A DNA stretch of 53,419 nt from Chlamydiota bacterium (GTDB lineage: Bacteria > Chlamydiota > Chlamydiia > Chlamydiales > JAAZZY01): the NCBI GenBank assembly GCA_022601345.1, contig JAJACU010000043.1, positions 1-53,419 on the forward strand. Direction: 5' to 3'. Shown one piece after another: positions 1 to 9,126 of the stretch (positions within the stretch are counted from its first letter, which is position 1; the number at the start of each line of letters is the position of its first letter). The notes under the pieces were generated by a model. That model did no database searches. It saw nothing but the letters and a program-made list of their open reading frames with translations, and was not told the origin of the DNA. The position numbers were made by a program, and so were the translations under genes.

Positions 1-27
1 CTATCAAGGAGATAGGGCTTTTTTTTT
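1..27 (+). terminator. Probable intrinsic terminator, cut by the window edge
   Basis: CTATC (1-5) pairs with GATAG (11-15) around the loop AAGGA, and GGC plus nine T residues (19-27) follow. The right arm continues as GGGC, so the stem probably extends to the left outside the window. It would end a plus-strand gene lying left of the window. It could also serve the minus-strand gene ending at 43 if an A-tract precedes it. Confidence 0.5.
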
Positions 28-42
28 AGTGAGTAAGAAAGC

Positions 43-1770
43 TTAGCAAGCGCTTTTTCGCTCGTTAACCAACATTTCTTTTGCATTTCCTAAGTATGTA
101 AATAAACTCTGAGCATCAGCTTCTTTCAGATGATCTGGATGCACCTTAAGTGAGATTTTACCATAGAGCTGTCTAAACTTTTTATCACAAATATTTTTCA
201 ACCCTAAGATATCTTTTGCTTTTGCAAGGCACCCTTTTGGACTACCAATTGCTCGAATTCGCTCTACAACCGAAAGCGTTTTCATGTTTCTTGGCGGCTT
301 ATAGTCACCACAAGAATTCACTGAGTTGCCTTCTGGATTGATGTTAAAGTAAGGATAAACGTAATGTTCAACCATCTTAACAAAGCAACTTCCTCCACCA
401 CCTTGACTATCACTTTCTGGGCAAGATTTTGCATATTCAGTAGTCATTGGTTTTAAAACATCATAGTAGAAGCTATCAAGTTCCGGACTTTTTTCAAGCT
501 CTTCATTAAAAATCTCTTCAAATTTTTGATTTGCACAATCTACATATTTTGGAAATTCTGGATTCACTTTAGTTCCTCTAAACAACAACGGTTCTGGCAT
601 TTCTCCACAATCAGAGGATGACGCAGAAAGGTACTCTTCGAATCGCGCGTAAACGCTTTGCGCTGTTGCAACAATTCTGGCCAGATTATGAGCCATTTTA
701 CCATGTACATATAAGCCTTGCATAGAGGTGTATGCATTTGACGATTTCACACCTGCCATCATCAGAGACCTTAATGATCTTCTTCCAAAATGGTGATAAG
801 CAAGCTTCAAAGACTCTAAAGCTCTTGAAGCAAGCACATACGTATTATACGCATGCATGGGAAGACCTACTATTGGAATCCAATTTGTAGAGAGATATGC
901 AATCGCAAACAAAAACTTTCGTGGGCGATTTCTGCAACTATCTAAAAGAAACCTAAAGTTGCTAATTGAAGCCGCAATCCCAAGAAAAGATAAAACCTTT
1001 GATGCTGCAAGCATTTCCTCATCACCTAAATAACCATATTCATATGCTGCTTTCACTGCAGTTGGCAGCCATTGAGCTAAGAAGATTATGATGTCTTTTT
1101 TAGCCCATTGTAGGGGATCTTTTGCTTGTGCAAGGGCTACTAAATTTCCTAATGGGGTTTCAGATTTAGAATTTACTGCAAAAATATTTGCACCAGCTTT
1201 TGAAAGCTCTACAAAAGCTCCTTGATCTGGATTAAAAGCTGAGTAGTGAAGTGGGGTGTTGCCATGGCTATCACGACAATCTTTAAGATCTCGATTGTGC
1301 TCTAATACAGCTTTAAGTACTGCTGGCTTTGCAAACATTGCAAGTAAGTGGATAGTTTGAAAACCATTTCCCTTTGATTCTACTATACTAATGGGTGCCT
1401 TTAAGGCTAATTGCAAAGATTTGAAATCTGCTGAATCTTTGTCGTGTAAGTTTTCAGGACTAATCTGAGACAAATTTTCAGCAAAAATTTTAGCTTCTGG
1501 AGTTTTTGAGAAATCAAAAATGTCTTGAGAAATTTTTGGCGCAGTTACCTGATCTGAACTTGCTCCTGCGAAAAGGTGAGGTAATTCTTTTATCTGATTT
1601 TTAAAAATGGCATGATCAATAATGGTAAACCCATCAGAAGATTTCTCAGAAGGATTTGAGCCGCTTTTTACTAGAGTATCCACAAGAGAAAGATCCCCTG
1701 TTCTCATAGCCTCATCTAGAGAATTTTTAACAGATTCTGGAAAAAAATAAGAACTAACTGATGAAAACAT
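43..1770 (-). CDS. Ankyrin-repeat protein with C-terminal J domain (effector candidate)
   Basis: 575 residues. Ankyrin-like repeats are visible around residues 25-60, 134-165 and 168-210, the clearest being the one with DSHGNTPLHYSA near 167-178. The middle (about 240-350) is helical and moderately hydrophobic. The last 60 residues resemble a J domain: two helices flank an HPD tripeptide at 544-546, the motif that stimulates Hsp70 ATPase activity. No signal peptide is evident; the Ser-rich N-terminus would suit type III secretion, which is inference. The start is supported by AAGGGG seven bases upstream. Ankyrin proteins of intracellular bacteria are often host-directed, and a J domain could recruit host or bacterial Hsp70. 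The general class is fairly sure, the target unknown. Confidence 0.75.
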   Translation of the reverse strand: MFSSVSSYFFPESVKNSLDEAMRTGDLSLVDTLVKSGSNPSEKSSDGFTIIDHAIFKNQIKELPHLFAGASSDQVTAPKISQDIFDFSKTPEAKIFAENLSQISPENLHDKDSADFKSLQLALKAPISIVESKGNGFQTIHLLAMFAKPAVLKAVLEHNRDLKDCRDSHGNTPLHYSAFNPDQGAFVELSKAGANIFAVNSKSETPLGNLVALAQAKDPLQWAKKDIIIFLAQWLPTAVKAAYEYGYLGDEEMLAASKVLSFLGIAASISNFRFLLDSCRNRPRKFLFAIAYLSTNWIPIVGLPMHAYNTYVLASRALESLKLAYHHFGRRSLRSLMMAGVKSSNAYTSMQGLYVHGKMAHNLARIVATAQSVYARFEEYLSASSSDCGEMPEPLLFRGTKVNPEFPKYVDCANQKFEEIFNEELEKSPELDSFYYDVLKPMTTEYAKSCPESDSQGGGGSCFVKMVEHYVYPYFNINPEGNSVNSCGDYKPPRNMKTLSVVERIRAIGSPKGCLAKAKDILGLKNICDKKFRQLYGKISLKVHPDHLKEADAQSLFTYLGNAKEMLVNERKSAC

Positions 1771-1858
1771 TTAGATTCCCCTTGGTGAATTTTTTGATTT
1801 GTTTACTAACTAAACGACTACAATACTACCACATTATTAAGATTATATAAACCCTGCT

Positions 1859-3007
1859 CTACTTTAAAGATTTTATTTGAGCTGAAAGATCTATCTGATA
1901 GTCTATCTTTTCAGTTCTAGCGGCATTAAAGAGCTCCCCTACTAAAAGCTTCTTTCCATCTTTTTCTATAAGATCCTTAATAACAAAGAGTTCACCTATA
2001 TTCAAATTATTTATATAACGATTTATTGAGCCTAAAGAATCCATTTTTTCCCATTTGTAGCCCAAATGAACCATCCAATCTCCTGGTTCAATAACAAAAC
2101 GCTCCTTGTTAGACTTCACAAGCCATTTTTGAGCAGATTTTGCTCCTATATACCTAAGAGGGACAATATTTTGCTTTTTTGCCCCACTTTGCGATCGACT
2201 TAGCTGAATTTGCTCCTTATGTCTCCCTGAAGTATCCCAAATTGACAAATTCATGACTTGACCGTCAATTTTGCCAACTTGCATAAGAGGGTAATCTTGT
2301 GAGTCCTGGCCCGCTTCATACCATCTGCCATCCTTCCATGAAAATAAGTCACCTTGCTTAGCAAAGATAAAGTAAGGCGGTTTTTGATGTAAAAAATCTA
2401 ACCTTTGGCTCTCTTGTGCAAAAAGAAAGTCATCCCCTCCATATTCTTTTAAGAATTGATCTTGACCCAGCCAAGAAACCTTTTGCCTAACCAAAATATA
2501 ACTATCTAGTTTGTAGTTATCTATAAGGGCTGGCTTTGAAATATTTGTGCACGGAGTCGACAAATTAAATGAGGGGCTCCCCTTATAAAAGATATCAAAA
2601 AAAGCCTGCTCTTGCTTAGCACGAACTTTGAACGAATAATCTTTTAACGTATGGTCATCTGAAAACATGCTCAATTCATTGATTTTATGCGCATTAAAGG
2701 TCCATGCTTGGTTTTGAAAAGAACAAAATAAAACAGGCGCGGAATAATCAGGCCTGCTATTTGACCCTAAGTACTTTATAGATTCTTGAAGTGCTTTTTT
2801 CACTCTTTGACTTTTCGAACCTAAAATCCCCTCTCCTAGATTCTCAAAATTTTGAGATATACTTTGTACTGAATTCTCTTCAGAAACAAACTCCTTTGGA
2901 GTTTTTTTATAAGTTTTTTGTGAAGTTTTTTTGCTAAGTAAAGTAGATAAAGAAAGAAAAGTGGCACAAAAAAAGCAAAACCACAAAAATCTGCTGATCC
3001 ATCTCAT
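1859..3007 (-). CDS. Membrane-anchored protein of unknown function
   Basis: 382 residues. The first 25 residues form an uncleaved-looking signal anchor (MRWISR followed by FLWFCFFCATFLSLSTLL). A Lys/Thr/Ser-rich linker follows, then a soluble domain of about 300 residues with many alternating aromatic and hydrophobic strands. I do not recognise the family and see no catalytic motif. The anchor predicts that the bulk lies in the periplasm. It is a single gene transcribed away from the small membrane protein at 3151, and the Ank-J gene lies downstream on the same strand after 88 bases. It may be a conserved chlamydial hypothetical protein, which I cannot confirm. Confidence 0.7.
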   Translation of the reverse strand: MRWISRFLWFCFFCATFLSLSTLLSKKTSQKTYKKTPKEFVSEENSVQSISQNFENLGEGILGSKSQRVKKALQESIKYLGSNSRPDYSAPVLFCSFQNQAWTFNAHKINELSMFSDDHTLKDYSFKVRAKQEQAFFDIFYKGSPSFNLSTPCTNISKPALIDNYKLDSYILVRQKVSWLGQDQFLKEYGGDDFLFAQESQRLDFLHQKPPYFIFAKQGDLFSWKDGRWYEAGQDSQDYPLMQVGKIDGQVMNLSIWDTSGRHKEQIQLSRSQSGAKKQNIVPLRYIGAKSAQKWLVKSNKERFVIEPGDWMVHLGYKWEKMDSLGSINRYINNLNIGELFVIKDLIEKDGKKLLVGELFNAARTEKIDYQIDLSAQIKSLK

Positions 3008-3088
3008 ATAATAAACGTCTAGTAATTAATACATTGAATAAACTGAATTAAGAAGATTAATAAATCATTGAATTCAATAAAAGAGAAT

Positions 3089-3118
3089 TTGGACAAAAAA
3101 GATCTAATAGACTATACC
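3089..3118 (+). promoter_or_regulatory. Predicted sigma-70-type promoter
   Basis: TTGGAC (3089-3094) and TATACC (3113-3118) are separated by 18 bases. Transcription would begin near 3125, about 26 bases before the ATG of the small membrane protein and upstream of its GGAGG ribosome binding site. It was found by eye in AT-rich DNA, so chance resemblance is possible. Confidence 0.4.
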
Positions 3119-3150
3119 TCAGTTAAAAAGGTCTATTGGAGGAAAAAGCA

Positions 3151-3642
3151 ATGGCAGAAGGCGATAAACCTAACAAAGATGAGAATCATGATGAGCATGA
3201 TGAACTCAAAAAAGACATGAAGTCGATGCAAAATAAGTACAAAGAGATGAAAGAAAATCCGAAAGTGCAGGCTACCCAGTCATTGTTTTCAAACTTCTTT
3301 GTAGAGATATTCTATTTAATCGCTGTTGTTATTTCCTTTATATATTCACTGACTCACTCGCCTCGTTCAGCAGTTGTATTTATTGGTATTGGCTTTTTAC
3401 TAGGCGTATTCCTATTTTCTTTTATGAAGAACACTGCCGGATTAGTTAACAACTTATTGACTAAACAAGAACTTGTTGTTCACATCATTGTGGCAGTTAT
3501 CGCAATTATCTTAGCATTTATTATTCCGTCAATCATGATGGGGATTTTAGTTGGAATACCTGCAGGAGTAGGTGTGAGATATGGCATTTTTGAAGCCAAG
3601 AAAAAGCATTCAGAAAATCATGATGAGCATGACAAAAAATAA
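3151..3642 (+). CDS. Small multi-pass membrane protein with His/Asp-rich tails
   Basis: 163 residues from the ATG at 3151, which has GGAGG (3138-3142) eight bases upstream; an in-frame TTG at 3136 overlaps that site and is less likely. A charged N-terminal tail of about 45 residues is followed by roughly four membrane helices in the middle and a charged C-terminal tail. The heptapeptide ENHDEHD occurs once in each tail. With an even number of helices both tails lie on the same side, so they could form a joint metal-binding site; that is inference. I do not recognise the family. The gene converges on the peptide ABC ATPase with only six bases between stop codons. Confidence 0.75.
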   Translation: MAEGDKPNKDENHDEHDELKKDMKSMQNKYKEMKENPKVQATQSLFSNFFVEIFYLIAVVISFIYSLTHSPRSAVVFIGIGFLLGVFLFSFMKNTAGLVNNLLTKQELVVHIIVAVIAIILAFIIPSIMMGILVGIPAGVGVRYGIFEAKKKHSENHDEHDKK

Positions 3643-3648
3643 TGACTT

Positions 3649-4350
3649 CTAAATTTGAGGATGAAGTTTACCTTCATCTAAAAAATAAATGACGTCTGCC
3701 ATTTTTTGTGCAATTAAGGGGTTGTGAGTAATTAGAAATAAACTCAGACCTCTTTTTTTTTGTATTGAGCTAATTAATTTTAAAATTTCCACTTTAATAA
3801 TTAGGTCCAAAGCTGCAGTAGGTTCATCAGCAATCAGTAGCATCGGATCGCACAATAGAGCCATGGCAATCATCACACGCTGCTTTTCACCACCTGAGAG
3901 TTGATGCGGGTATGCATTTAGATAGCCGCTGCAGTTTTCCAACCCTACCTCTTTAAGTCCTGACTCAATTTTGTTTTGAACTTCAAAATTGGAGAGCTTT
4001 GTATGGCGCGCCAAAATTTCTTTAAATTGAAAGCCTATTTTAAAAAATGGATTTAAGCTCAAAGAGGGATCTTGAAAGATCATTGAGACTTCTTTCCCTC
4101 GAATACAATCCTTTTGTTTTTCTGATAGAAAGTTCCAGTTAATGCCTAAGACTTCCACACGACCGTCTATCAAAACTTTCGAAGAAAGAAGGCCTAAAAG
4201 AGAAAGTGCAAAAGTGGTTTTACCAGACCCGGAAGGCCCCATTAATGCTACTGACTGCCCTTTTTCTACAGACAAAGACACTCTTGAAAAAAGTCTCTTG
4301 TGAGGAGGAATCCGAATGGACAAATTTTCAATTTCAATAATATTTTTCAT
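3649..4350 (-). CDS. Oligopeptide/dipeptide ABC transporter ATP-binding protein (DppD/OppD-F type)
   Basis: 233 residues, a single complete ATPase domain. Walker A is GPSGSGKT, the Q-loop region reads IFQDPSLSLNP as is typical of peptide importers, the signature is LSGGEKQR, Walker B with catalytic Glu is LLIADEP, and the switch His lies in LITHNP. It lacks the C-terminal extension usual in OppD/DppD and is close to the minimal length. It lies near the permease and binding-protein genes (6605-11019) on the same strand but is separated from them by the phosphate uptake genes, and it probably energises them. Chlamydial genomes carry dppD/dppF next to the DUF47-permease pair, but only one ATPase is present here. 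Confidence 0.85.
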   Translation of the reverse strand: MKNIIEIENLSIRIPPHKRLFSRVSLSVEKGQSVALMGPSGSGKTTFALSLLGLLSSKVLIDGRVEVLGINWNFLSEKQKDCIRGKEVSMIFQDPSLSLNPFFKIGFQFKEILARHTKLSNFEVQNKIESGLKEVGLENCSGYLNAYPHQLSGGEKQRVMIAMALLCDPMLLIADEPTAALDLIIKVEILKLISSIQKKRGLSLFLITHNPLIAQKMADVIYFLDEGKLHPQI

Positions 4351-4439
4351 ACTTCTTAATATAGCCTTGCTCTAAAAAACTATTCAACCCTCTATATATA
4401 AACCATAAAAATTAAATTTTTTTCTTCACCTCTATTGAG

Positions 4440-4469
4440 TTGAACAAATCACCCCTAATAAGATAAAAT
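4440..4469 (+). promoter_or_regulatory. Predicted promoter of the phosphate uptake operon
   Basis: TTGAAC (4440-4445) and TAAAAT (4464-4469) are 18 bases apart. Transcription would begin near 4476, giving a leader of about 30 bases to the ATG at 4506. Assigned by eye. Confidence 0.4.
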
Positions 4470-4505
4470 GCTAACAAATTATTATTGTAAGTTCGCCTGG
4501 AACAA

Positions 4506-5180
4506 ATGAGAGCACTAGCAAACCTATTTGGCAAGTCACCCTTCTTTCCCTTGCAAGAGCATATGGATCGTGTGTCTGACTGCATTAAAAAGCTAAGCGA
4601 AGCTTTTGCAGCAATGAAGGCCCAGAACTTTGAAAAGCTAGAAAGCCTTGCAAAAGAAGTTTCGAAACTAGAGCACCTTGCAGACCTCTCTAAAAATGAG
4701 ATTCGAAACCACCTTCCCAAAAGTTTGTTTCTCCCCATTGAAAGAGAAATGCTTCTTAATATCTTGACTATTCAAGATAACATTGCAGACACCGCTGAAG
4801 ACGTCGCTGTTTTGTTAACCTTGAAAAAATTGAAAGTTAACGAAAAACTTGTAAACGATTTCGAACATTTGCTTAAAAAAAATATTCACTGCTTTCAAAA
4901 AGCACATGAAATTATTTCAACACTGCATGAGCTTTTCCAGTCTTCCTTTGGAGGCGTTGAAGCTGAGGCTGTACGTTCTATGGTTGAAGATGTTGCTTTT
5001 CAAGAACATCAAGTTGACCTAGAACAACGCAAACTTTTAAAGAAGTTATTTAATTTAGAAGAGGAGCTTTCTTACTCTTCTTTCGATCTACTTATGCGTA
5101 TATTAGAGGCTATTTCTAAGATTTCAGATCTCTCTGAAAAACTAGCTAATTGCGTAAGAGTTACGATAGAAAGAAGATAG
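4506..5180 (+). CDS. DUF47/PhoU-like protein, partner of the phosphate permease
   Basis: 224 residues, almost entirely helical, with charged heptad-like segments (for example ESLAKEVSKLEHLADLSK) and no membrane span. Length and pattern fit the DUF47 family (TIGR00153), PhoU-like proteins that regulate PiT-type phosphate carriers. The permease gene starts ten bases after the stop codon, so the two form an operon. The same gene pair occurs in Chlamydia (recalled as CT691-CT692). The likely role is control of phosphate uptake at the inner face of the membrane. Confidence 0.88.
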   Translation: MRALANLFGKSPFFPLQEHMDRVSDCIKKLSEAFAAMKAQNFEKLESLAKEVSKLEHLADLSKNEIRNHLPKSLFLPIEREMLLNILTIQDNIADTAEDVAVLLTLKKLKVNEKLVNDFEHLLKKNIHCFQKAHEIISTLHELFQSSFGGVEAEAVRSMVEDVAFQEHQVDLEQRKLLKKLFNLEEELSYSSFDLLMRILEAISKISDLSEKLANCVRVTIERR

Positions 5181-5190
5181 ACAATATAAA

Positions 5191-6612
5191 ATGGAAACAA
5201 CACTGCTCGTCCTTACTTTAGTTTTCGGATTCTATATGACTTGGAATATCGGAGCTAATGATGTGGCAAATGCCATGGGAACTTCTGTAGGATCCAAAGC
5301 ACTAACCTTAAAAAAAGCTGTTATTTTAGCTGCTATCTTGGAGTTTGCAGGAGCTTTTTTAGTGGGCTCTGATGTCTCAGAAACCATCCAAAGCGGTATA
5401 TTAGACCTTTCAGCTTTTGCCTTTAACCCCAATATTTTAGCTATAGGCATGATTTCAGCCTTATTAGGGACAGGGATATGGCTGCAGCTTGCATCATATT
5501 TTGGTTGGCCAGTCTCCACAACTCATTCAATCATTGGAGCATTATTTGGATTTGGGTTAGTTATTGCAGGTCCTGCAACTATCCATTGGGCTAAAATTTA
5601 CTACATTGTTATGAGCTGGATCCTTTCTCCTTTAATTGGAGCCACCATCAGTTACTTAGTCTTTATAGTCATTCAACGCAAAATCCTATTTTCAGCAACT
5701 CCTCTACGAGCCACGCGCAGGTTAGCCCCTATCTTTATATTCTTTTCCTTTTTTGTTTTTGGTTTAGGATTATTTGCAGGTGGACTAAAAAGGCTCCACT
5801 TAAATTTTACCTTTACTCAAGCTTTAGGCTTATCCATTTTTCTAGGAATTCTAACTGCCCTCTTTAGTGGCCTATTTTTCAAAAACAAAATTAAATCCTC
5901 AACTGAAGATGAAGTAGACAAGCAACAAATAGACTACCAGCTGCTTCGCGGATTAAACAAATCTATTAAGCATTTACGCCGAGCAAAAACTATTGCCATT
6001 GGAGAGCTCCAAGTAGACGTAAATAGCATGCTTAAAAAGCTTTCTCTAGCAGCACATAATGCAAAAAAACAAATGAGCTTGCAAGTTACAAGCCATCAGC
6101 ACAACCAAGTAGAAAAAACGTTTGGGTACTTGCAGATTCTTAGTGCCTGCTTTGTAGCTTTTGCCCACGGAGCCAACGATGTTGCCAATGCTATTGGTCC
6201 CATGGCAGCTATTTTGGCAATTATCAAACATAAAACGGTTGCTGCAGCAGCCCAGACCCCTCTTTGGCTGCTTGCACTAGGTGGTGCAGGTATTGTTGTG
6301 GGTCTTATGACTTGGGGATGGCGAGTTATAGAGACAATTGGGAAAAAAATTACTGATCTGACCCCGACTAGAGGATTTGCAGCAGAAATTAGTGCTGCCG
6401 CTACAATCCTACTCGCCTCCAAATTAGGCCTTCCTATTTCTACTACGCACACCTTGATTGGCGCAGTTTTAGGTGTCGGACTTGCTCGAGGAATTGGAGC
6501 TTTAAACTTAGGAGTACTTAAAGACATTGCAGCAGCATGGATCATCACAATTCCAGCTGGAGCTGTCTTTACAATAGCCACCTACTTCATCCTAAAGCCT
6601 ATTTTTATATAG
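5191..6612 (+). CDS. pit: PiT-family inorganic phosphate transporter
   Basis: 473 residues, about ten to twelve membrane helices. The duplicated signature GANDVANA of the PiT family is present twice, at residues 21-28 and 327-334, in the two inverted halves. Two matching motifs, PVSTTHSIIGA and PISTTHTLIGA, also occur once per half. A hydrophilic cytoplasmic loop of about 80 residues (near 225-310) separates the halves, as in the family. It probably imports phosphate by proton or sodium symport. It is the second gene of the operon with the DUF47 protein, and its last eight bases overlap the 3' end of the opposing permease gene. Confidence 0.93.
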   Translation: METTLLVLTLVFGFYMTWNIGANDVANAMGTSVGSKALTLKKAVILAAILEFAGAFLVGSDVSETIQSGILDLSAFAFNPNILAIGMISALLGTGIWLQLASYFGWPVSTTHSIIGALFGFGLVIAGPATIHWAKIYYIVMSWILSPLIGATISYLVFIVIQRKILFSATPLRATRRLAPIFIFFSFFVFGLGLFAGGLKRLHLNFTFTQALGLSIFLGILTALFSGLFFKNKIKSSTEDEVDKQQIDYQLLRGLNKSIKHLRRAKTIAIGELQVDVNSMLKKLSLAAHNAKKQMSLQVTSHQHNQVEKTFGYLQILSACFVAFAHGANDVANAIGPMAAILAIIKHKTVAAAAQTPLWLLALGGAGIVVGLMTWGWRVIETIGKKITDLTPTRGFAAEISAAATILLASKLGLPISTTHTLIGAVLGVGLARGIGALNLGVLKDIAAAWIITIPAGAVFTIATYFILKPIFI

Positions 6613-7783
6613 CGAAATCTCTAGGCTGTAAGATTTTTTTTGATAAGTCACCAAGCCAAGCCAGGCTCACTAAAATTATTATTAAAAAAATTGCCGGAGG
6701 CCAAAATAGCTCAGGCTGCATAGGATAAGTCATTCTAGCTTCATCAATTAAGAGACCTATTGAACAGTTTTGTCGATCGCCAAGCCCCAAAAATGATAGC
6801 GCTGCTTCATATGTTATCGCCCCAATTAAGGCAAAAGGGATTAGGGAGATTAAGGTACAACTCAATTGAGGCAAAACATGCTTAAGAAGAATATCTTTAG
6901 GTGTATATCCAAACCCTTTTAAGACATCCACATAAGGCAAAGTTTTTTGCTTTAACACTTCTAGTCTAACTATTCGAGCAATCGAGGTCCAACTAAAGAG
7001 AGAAAGGGCTATAATCATCCAAACCATGGATGATTTTTCAGTACTCGATACCAACAAAAGAATGATAAAAAGAGCCGGAATAGATTCCCAAAGCTCTATC
7101 CATCTCCCAATTAACAGATCAATTTTTTTCCCAAAGTATCCTGCAAGAGACCCTATTGTTATCCCTATTACAAAAGCGATAAAAGTAGCACTAAGTGCAA
7201 TTGTAAGAGAGTACCTAATCCCAAAAAAAAGAGATGCCCATAAGCTTTGGCCGTTAACGCGAATAGAACTTAATTTTGAAGAATGAATTAGTGCATTTTC
7301 TTGCCAGTGATGTCCTATACCTATTGGATTCAAGCAAAAGCTAACCTCATCATACTGATTATTTTTTAGATGACTTTCAAGCTGAACATAGGCCAGAGCC
7401 TTTATTGAAGATTTAGAACCCAAGATAAAATCGCTATCTGATGCATGGGTAAAATAATAAAACCCTGTTGCCTGAATCAGTGCAAAACACAAGCATACTA
7501 CTTTATAATGCTTTTTAAGCGACCAGGTAGCAAACAAACAAATAGGCAACACAAGCATGAATAAATTGTAAAAAATATCAACTTTCTTTGTGTAGAGACC
7601 CTGATAAAATAAGTATTTAAAGAATGGAAAATACCATTTTTTTTGATAACAAACAGCAAAGGGCTTCGAGCTTGAAAACACCGGTGCATAAATACCTAAA
7701 ACAACTAAAAGTGCAAGTAGCCCTAATAAGTACTTAGCTGTGCGATGTCTATATAGTTGTTTAAAAAACTCTTTGATCGCCAT
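6605..7783 (-). CDS. oppC: Peptide ABC transporter permease, OppC/DppC type
   Basis: 392 residues. The C-terminal half is a typical binding-protein-dependent permease domain with the EAA-type loop near LEVLKQKTLPYVDVLKGFG and a final AALSFLGLG-containing segment, characteristic of OppC. The N-terminal 110 residues carry three or four extra hydrophobic segments before a periplasmic stretch. The start codon lies inside the end of oppB (23-base overlap), which indicates translational coupling. With OppB it forms the membrane pore for peptides. The order binding protein-OppB-OppC matches a chlamydial opp cluster. Confidence 0.88.
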   Translation of the reverse strand: MAIKEFFKQLYRHRTAKYLLGLLALLVVLGIYAPVFSSSKPFAVCYQKKWYFPFFKYLFYQGLYTKKVDIFYNLFMLVLPICLFATWSLKKHYKVVCLCFALIQATGFYYFTHASDSDFILGSKSSIKALAYVQLESHLKNNQYDEVSFCLNPIGIGHHWQENALIHSSKLSSIRVNGQSLWASLFFGIRYSLTIALSATFIAFVIGITIGSLAGYFGKKIDLLIGRWIELWESIPALFIILLLVSSTEKSSMVWMIIALSLFSWTSIARIVRLEVLKQKTLPYVDVLKGFGYTPKDILLKHVLPQLSCTLISLIPFALIGAITYEAALSFLGLGDRQNCSIGLLIDEARMTYPMQPELFWPPAIFLIIILVSLAWLGDLSKKILQPRDFAI

Positions 7784-9065
7784 GATGCCTTATCCTTGGA
7801 TCGAATCGATATAAAAATAAATCAGAAAGTAAATAGCCTAACATTGATAGTATTGAACATGTGAGTATACAAAATAGAGTCACATTGTAGTCATGCTGTA
7901 AGATGCTTTGATAGAAAAAGCTCCCAAATCCATCCACTTCAAATAAAGTCTCAACAATGACTAAAGATCCCATAAAAAAACTAAAGGAACCTAAAAAAAG
8001 CGGTATTGAAGTTAAGATGGACTGACGAAGAGTATGTACAAATATAAGACGGGCCCGGCTTACTCCTCTTGCTTTTGCACAAAGCAAGTGCTCTTGAGAC
8101 AGTAAATTCAAATACAATGCTTTGTGAAGCCTCGAATAGATAGCCAAAGCTCCATAGCTTAAAGCAATGAAAGGTAGTATTAGGTGAGTGAGACTCTTAT
8201 AGCCTATTCCATGAATGGGCAAATTAAAACGCAGTCCTATCTTCTCAATGATTAAAGGGATCATAATGTAGAGCGGAATAGCGTACATTGCAATAAATAA
8301 TGCACTAAGTACCATATCAACTACACGACGCTGTTTAAAAGCCATAACCAAACCAAAAATCTGAGAAAATATAAAAGTAAAAATAAGGGGTAGAATCAAA
8401 AAAAATAGCGAACTTTTAAGTCGCGTTAAGACAGCTGGCACAACTTTTTGATTTGAATCTCCTCGAAGGACCCCAAAGTCTAGTTTAAGCATCTTACTGA
8501 AATATTTATAAATACGCGTTTCACAAAAACCTATTTTAATTTTCTCCATAAAAGAAAATTCATTCATTGAGAAAAGAGGATCTTCTCTATCGATATTTTC
8601 TGGAGCCAACAACCAGCTCTCAATTTTCATCAGTTGCACAGCAATTTCTTGGCTCAATGGCCTATGCTCAAATGAGTGTTTTGAAGAAATCCTATGTCGC
8701 TGCCCAATGAGCACCAACTTACAAAGAGAGGTTTTAATTTCTTTTTGACTAAGCTTTGAAAGCACTGGTAAAATGTAGGGCGCAAATTCCAAAAGCCTTG
8801 GATCATCTTCTTGAATCAGCTTACTTATTTTTTGCTCATTTAAGAAAGGCCAAGTGTTAAAAGCAATAGGTAGATGCAATCCGTATTGATGATAAAAATC
8901 ATCTTGATGCTCAAGGTTTGCAAACGACTCAAAAGGGTCAGCAGAAATGGATTGGCCATAGGCCAATGAGTTTTTTATACTGTGAATAAACACAAAATTC
9001 ACAAGCAATATTAAGAAACAGGTCAGTGGGATAAAAGAAAAACGCCAAATGATATTTCGAGGCAT
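7761..9065 (-). CDS. oppB: Peptide ABC transporter permease, OppB/DppB type
   Basis: 434 residues, longer than the usual 310-340. One N-terminal membrane helix (FIPLTCFLILLVNFVFIH) is followed by a periplasmic region of nearly 190 residues, about twice the usual size, then by the permease domain. The EAA-type loop is seen at LLCAKARGVSRARLIFVHTL and the conserved GSLVIVETLFEVDGFG segment follows. The gene lies 61 bases after the binding-protein gene and overlaps oppC. The extra periplasmic mass may help dock the binding protein, which is inference. Confidence 0.88.
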   Translation of the reverse strand: MPRNIIWRFSFIPLTCFLILLVNFVFIHSIKNSLAYGQSISADPFESFANLEHQDDFYHQYGLHLPIAFNTWPFLNEQKISKLIQEDDPRLLEFAPYILPVLSKLSQKEIKTSLCKLVLIGQRHRISSKHSFEHRPLSQEIAVQLMKIESWLLAPENIDREDPLFSMNEFSFMEKIKIGFCETRIYKYFSKMLKLDFGVLRGDSNQKVVPAVLTRLKSSLFFLILPLIFTFIFSQIFGLVMAFKQRRVVDMVLSALFIAMYAIPLYIMIPLIIEKIGLRFNLPIHGIGYKSLTHLILPFIALSYGALAIYSRLHKALYLNLLSQEHLLCAKARGVSRARLIFVHTLRQSILTSIPLFLGSFSFFMGSLVIVETLFEVDGFGSFFYQSILQHDYNVTLFCILTCSILSMLGYLLSDLFLYRFDPRIRHHGDQRVF

Positions 9066-9126
9066 TGCTATCAGAGCTTCTGCTATTTACAATAATTAAA
9101 GAGTAAACGCAAAAGCAGGGAATTTG

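Noticed and set aside
5232-6581. Long open frames antisense to the phosphate permease gene
   Set aside because: They are shadows of a clearly coding gene with intact family motifs; no ribosome binding sites or recognisable sequence.
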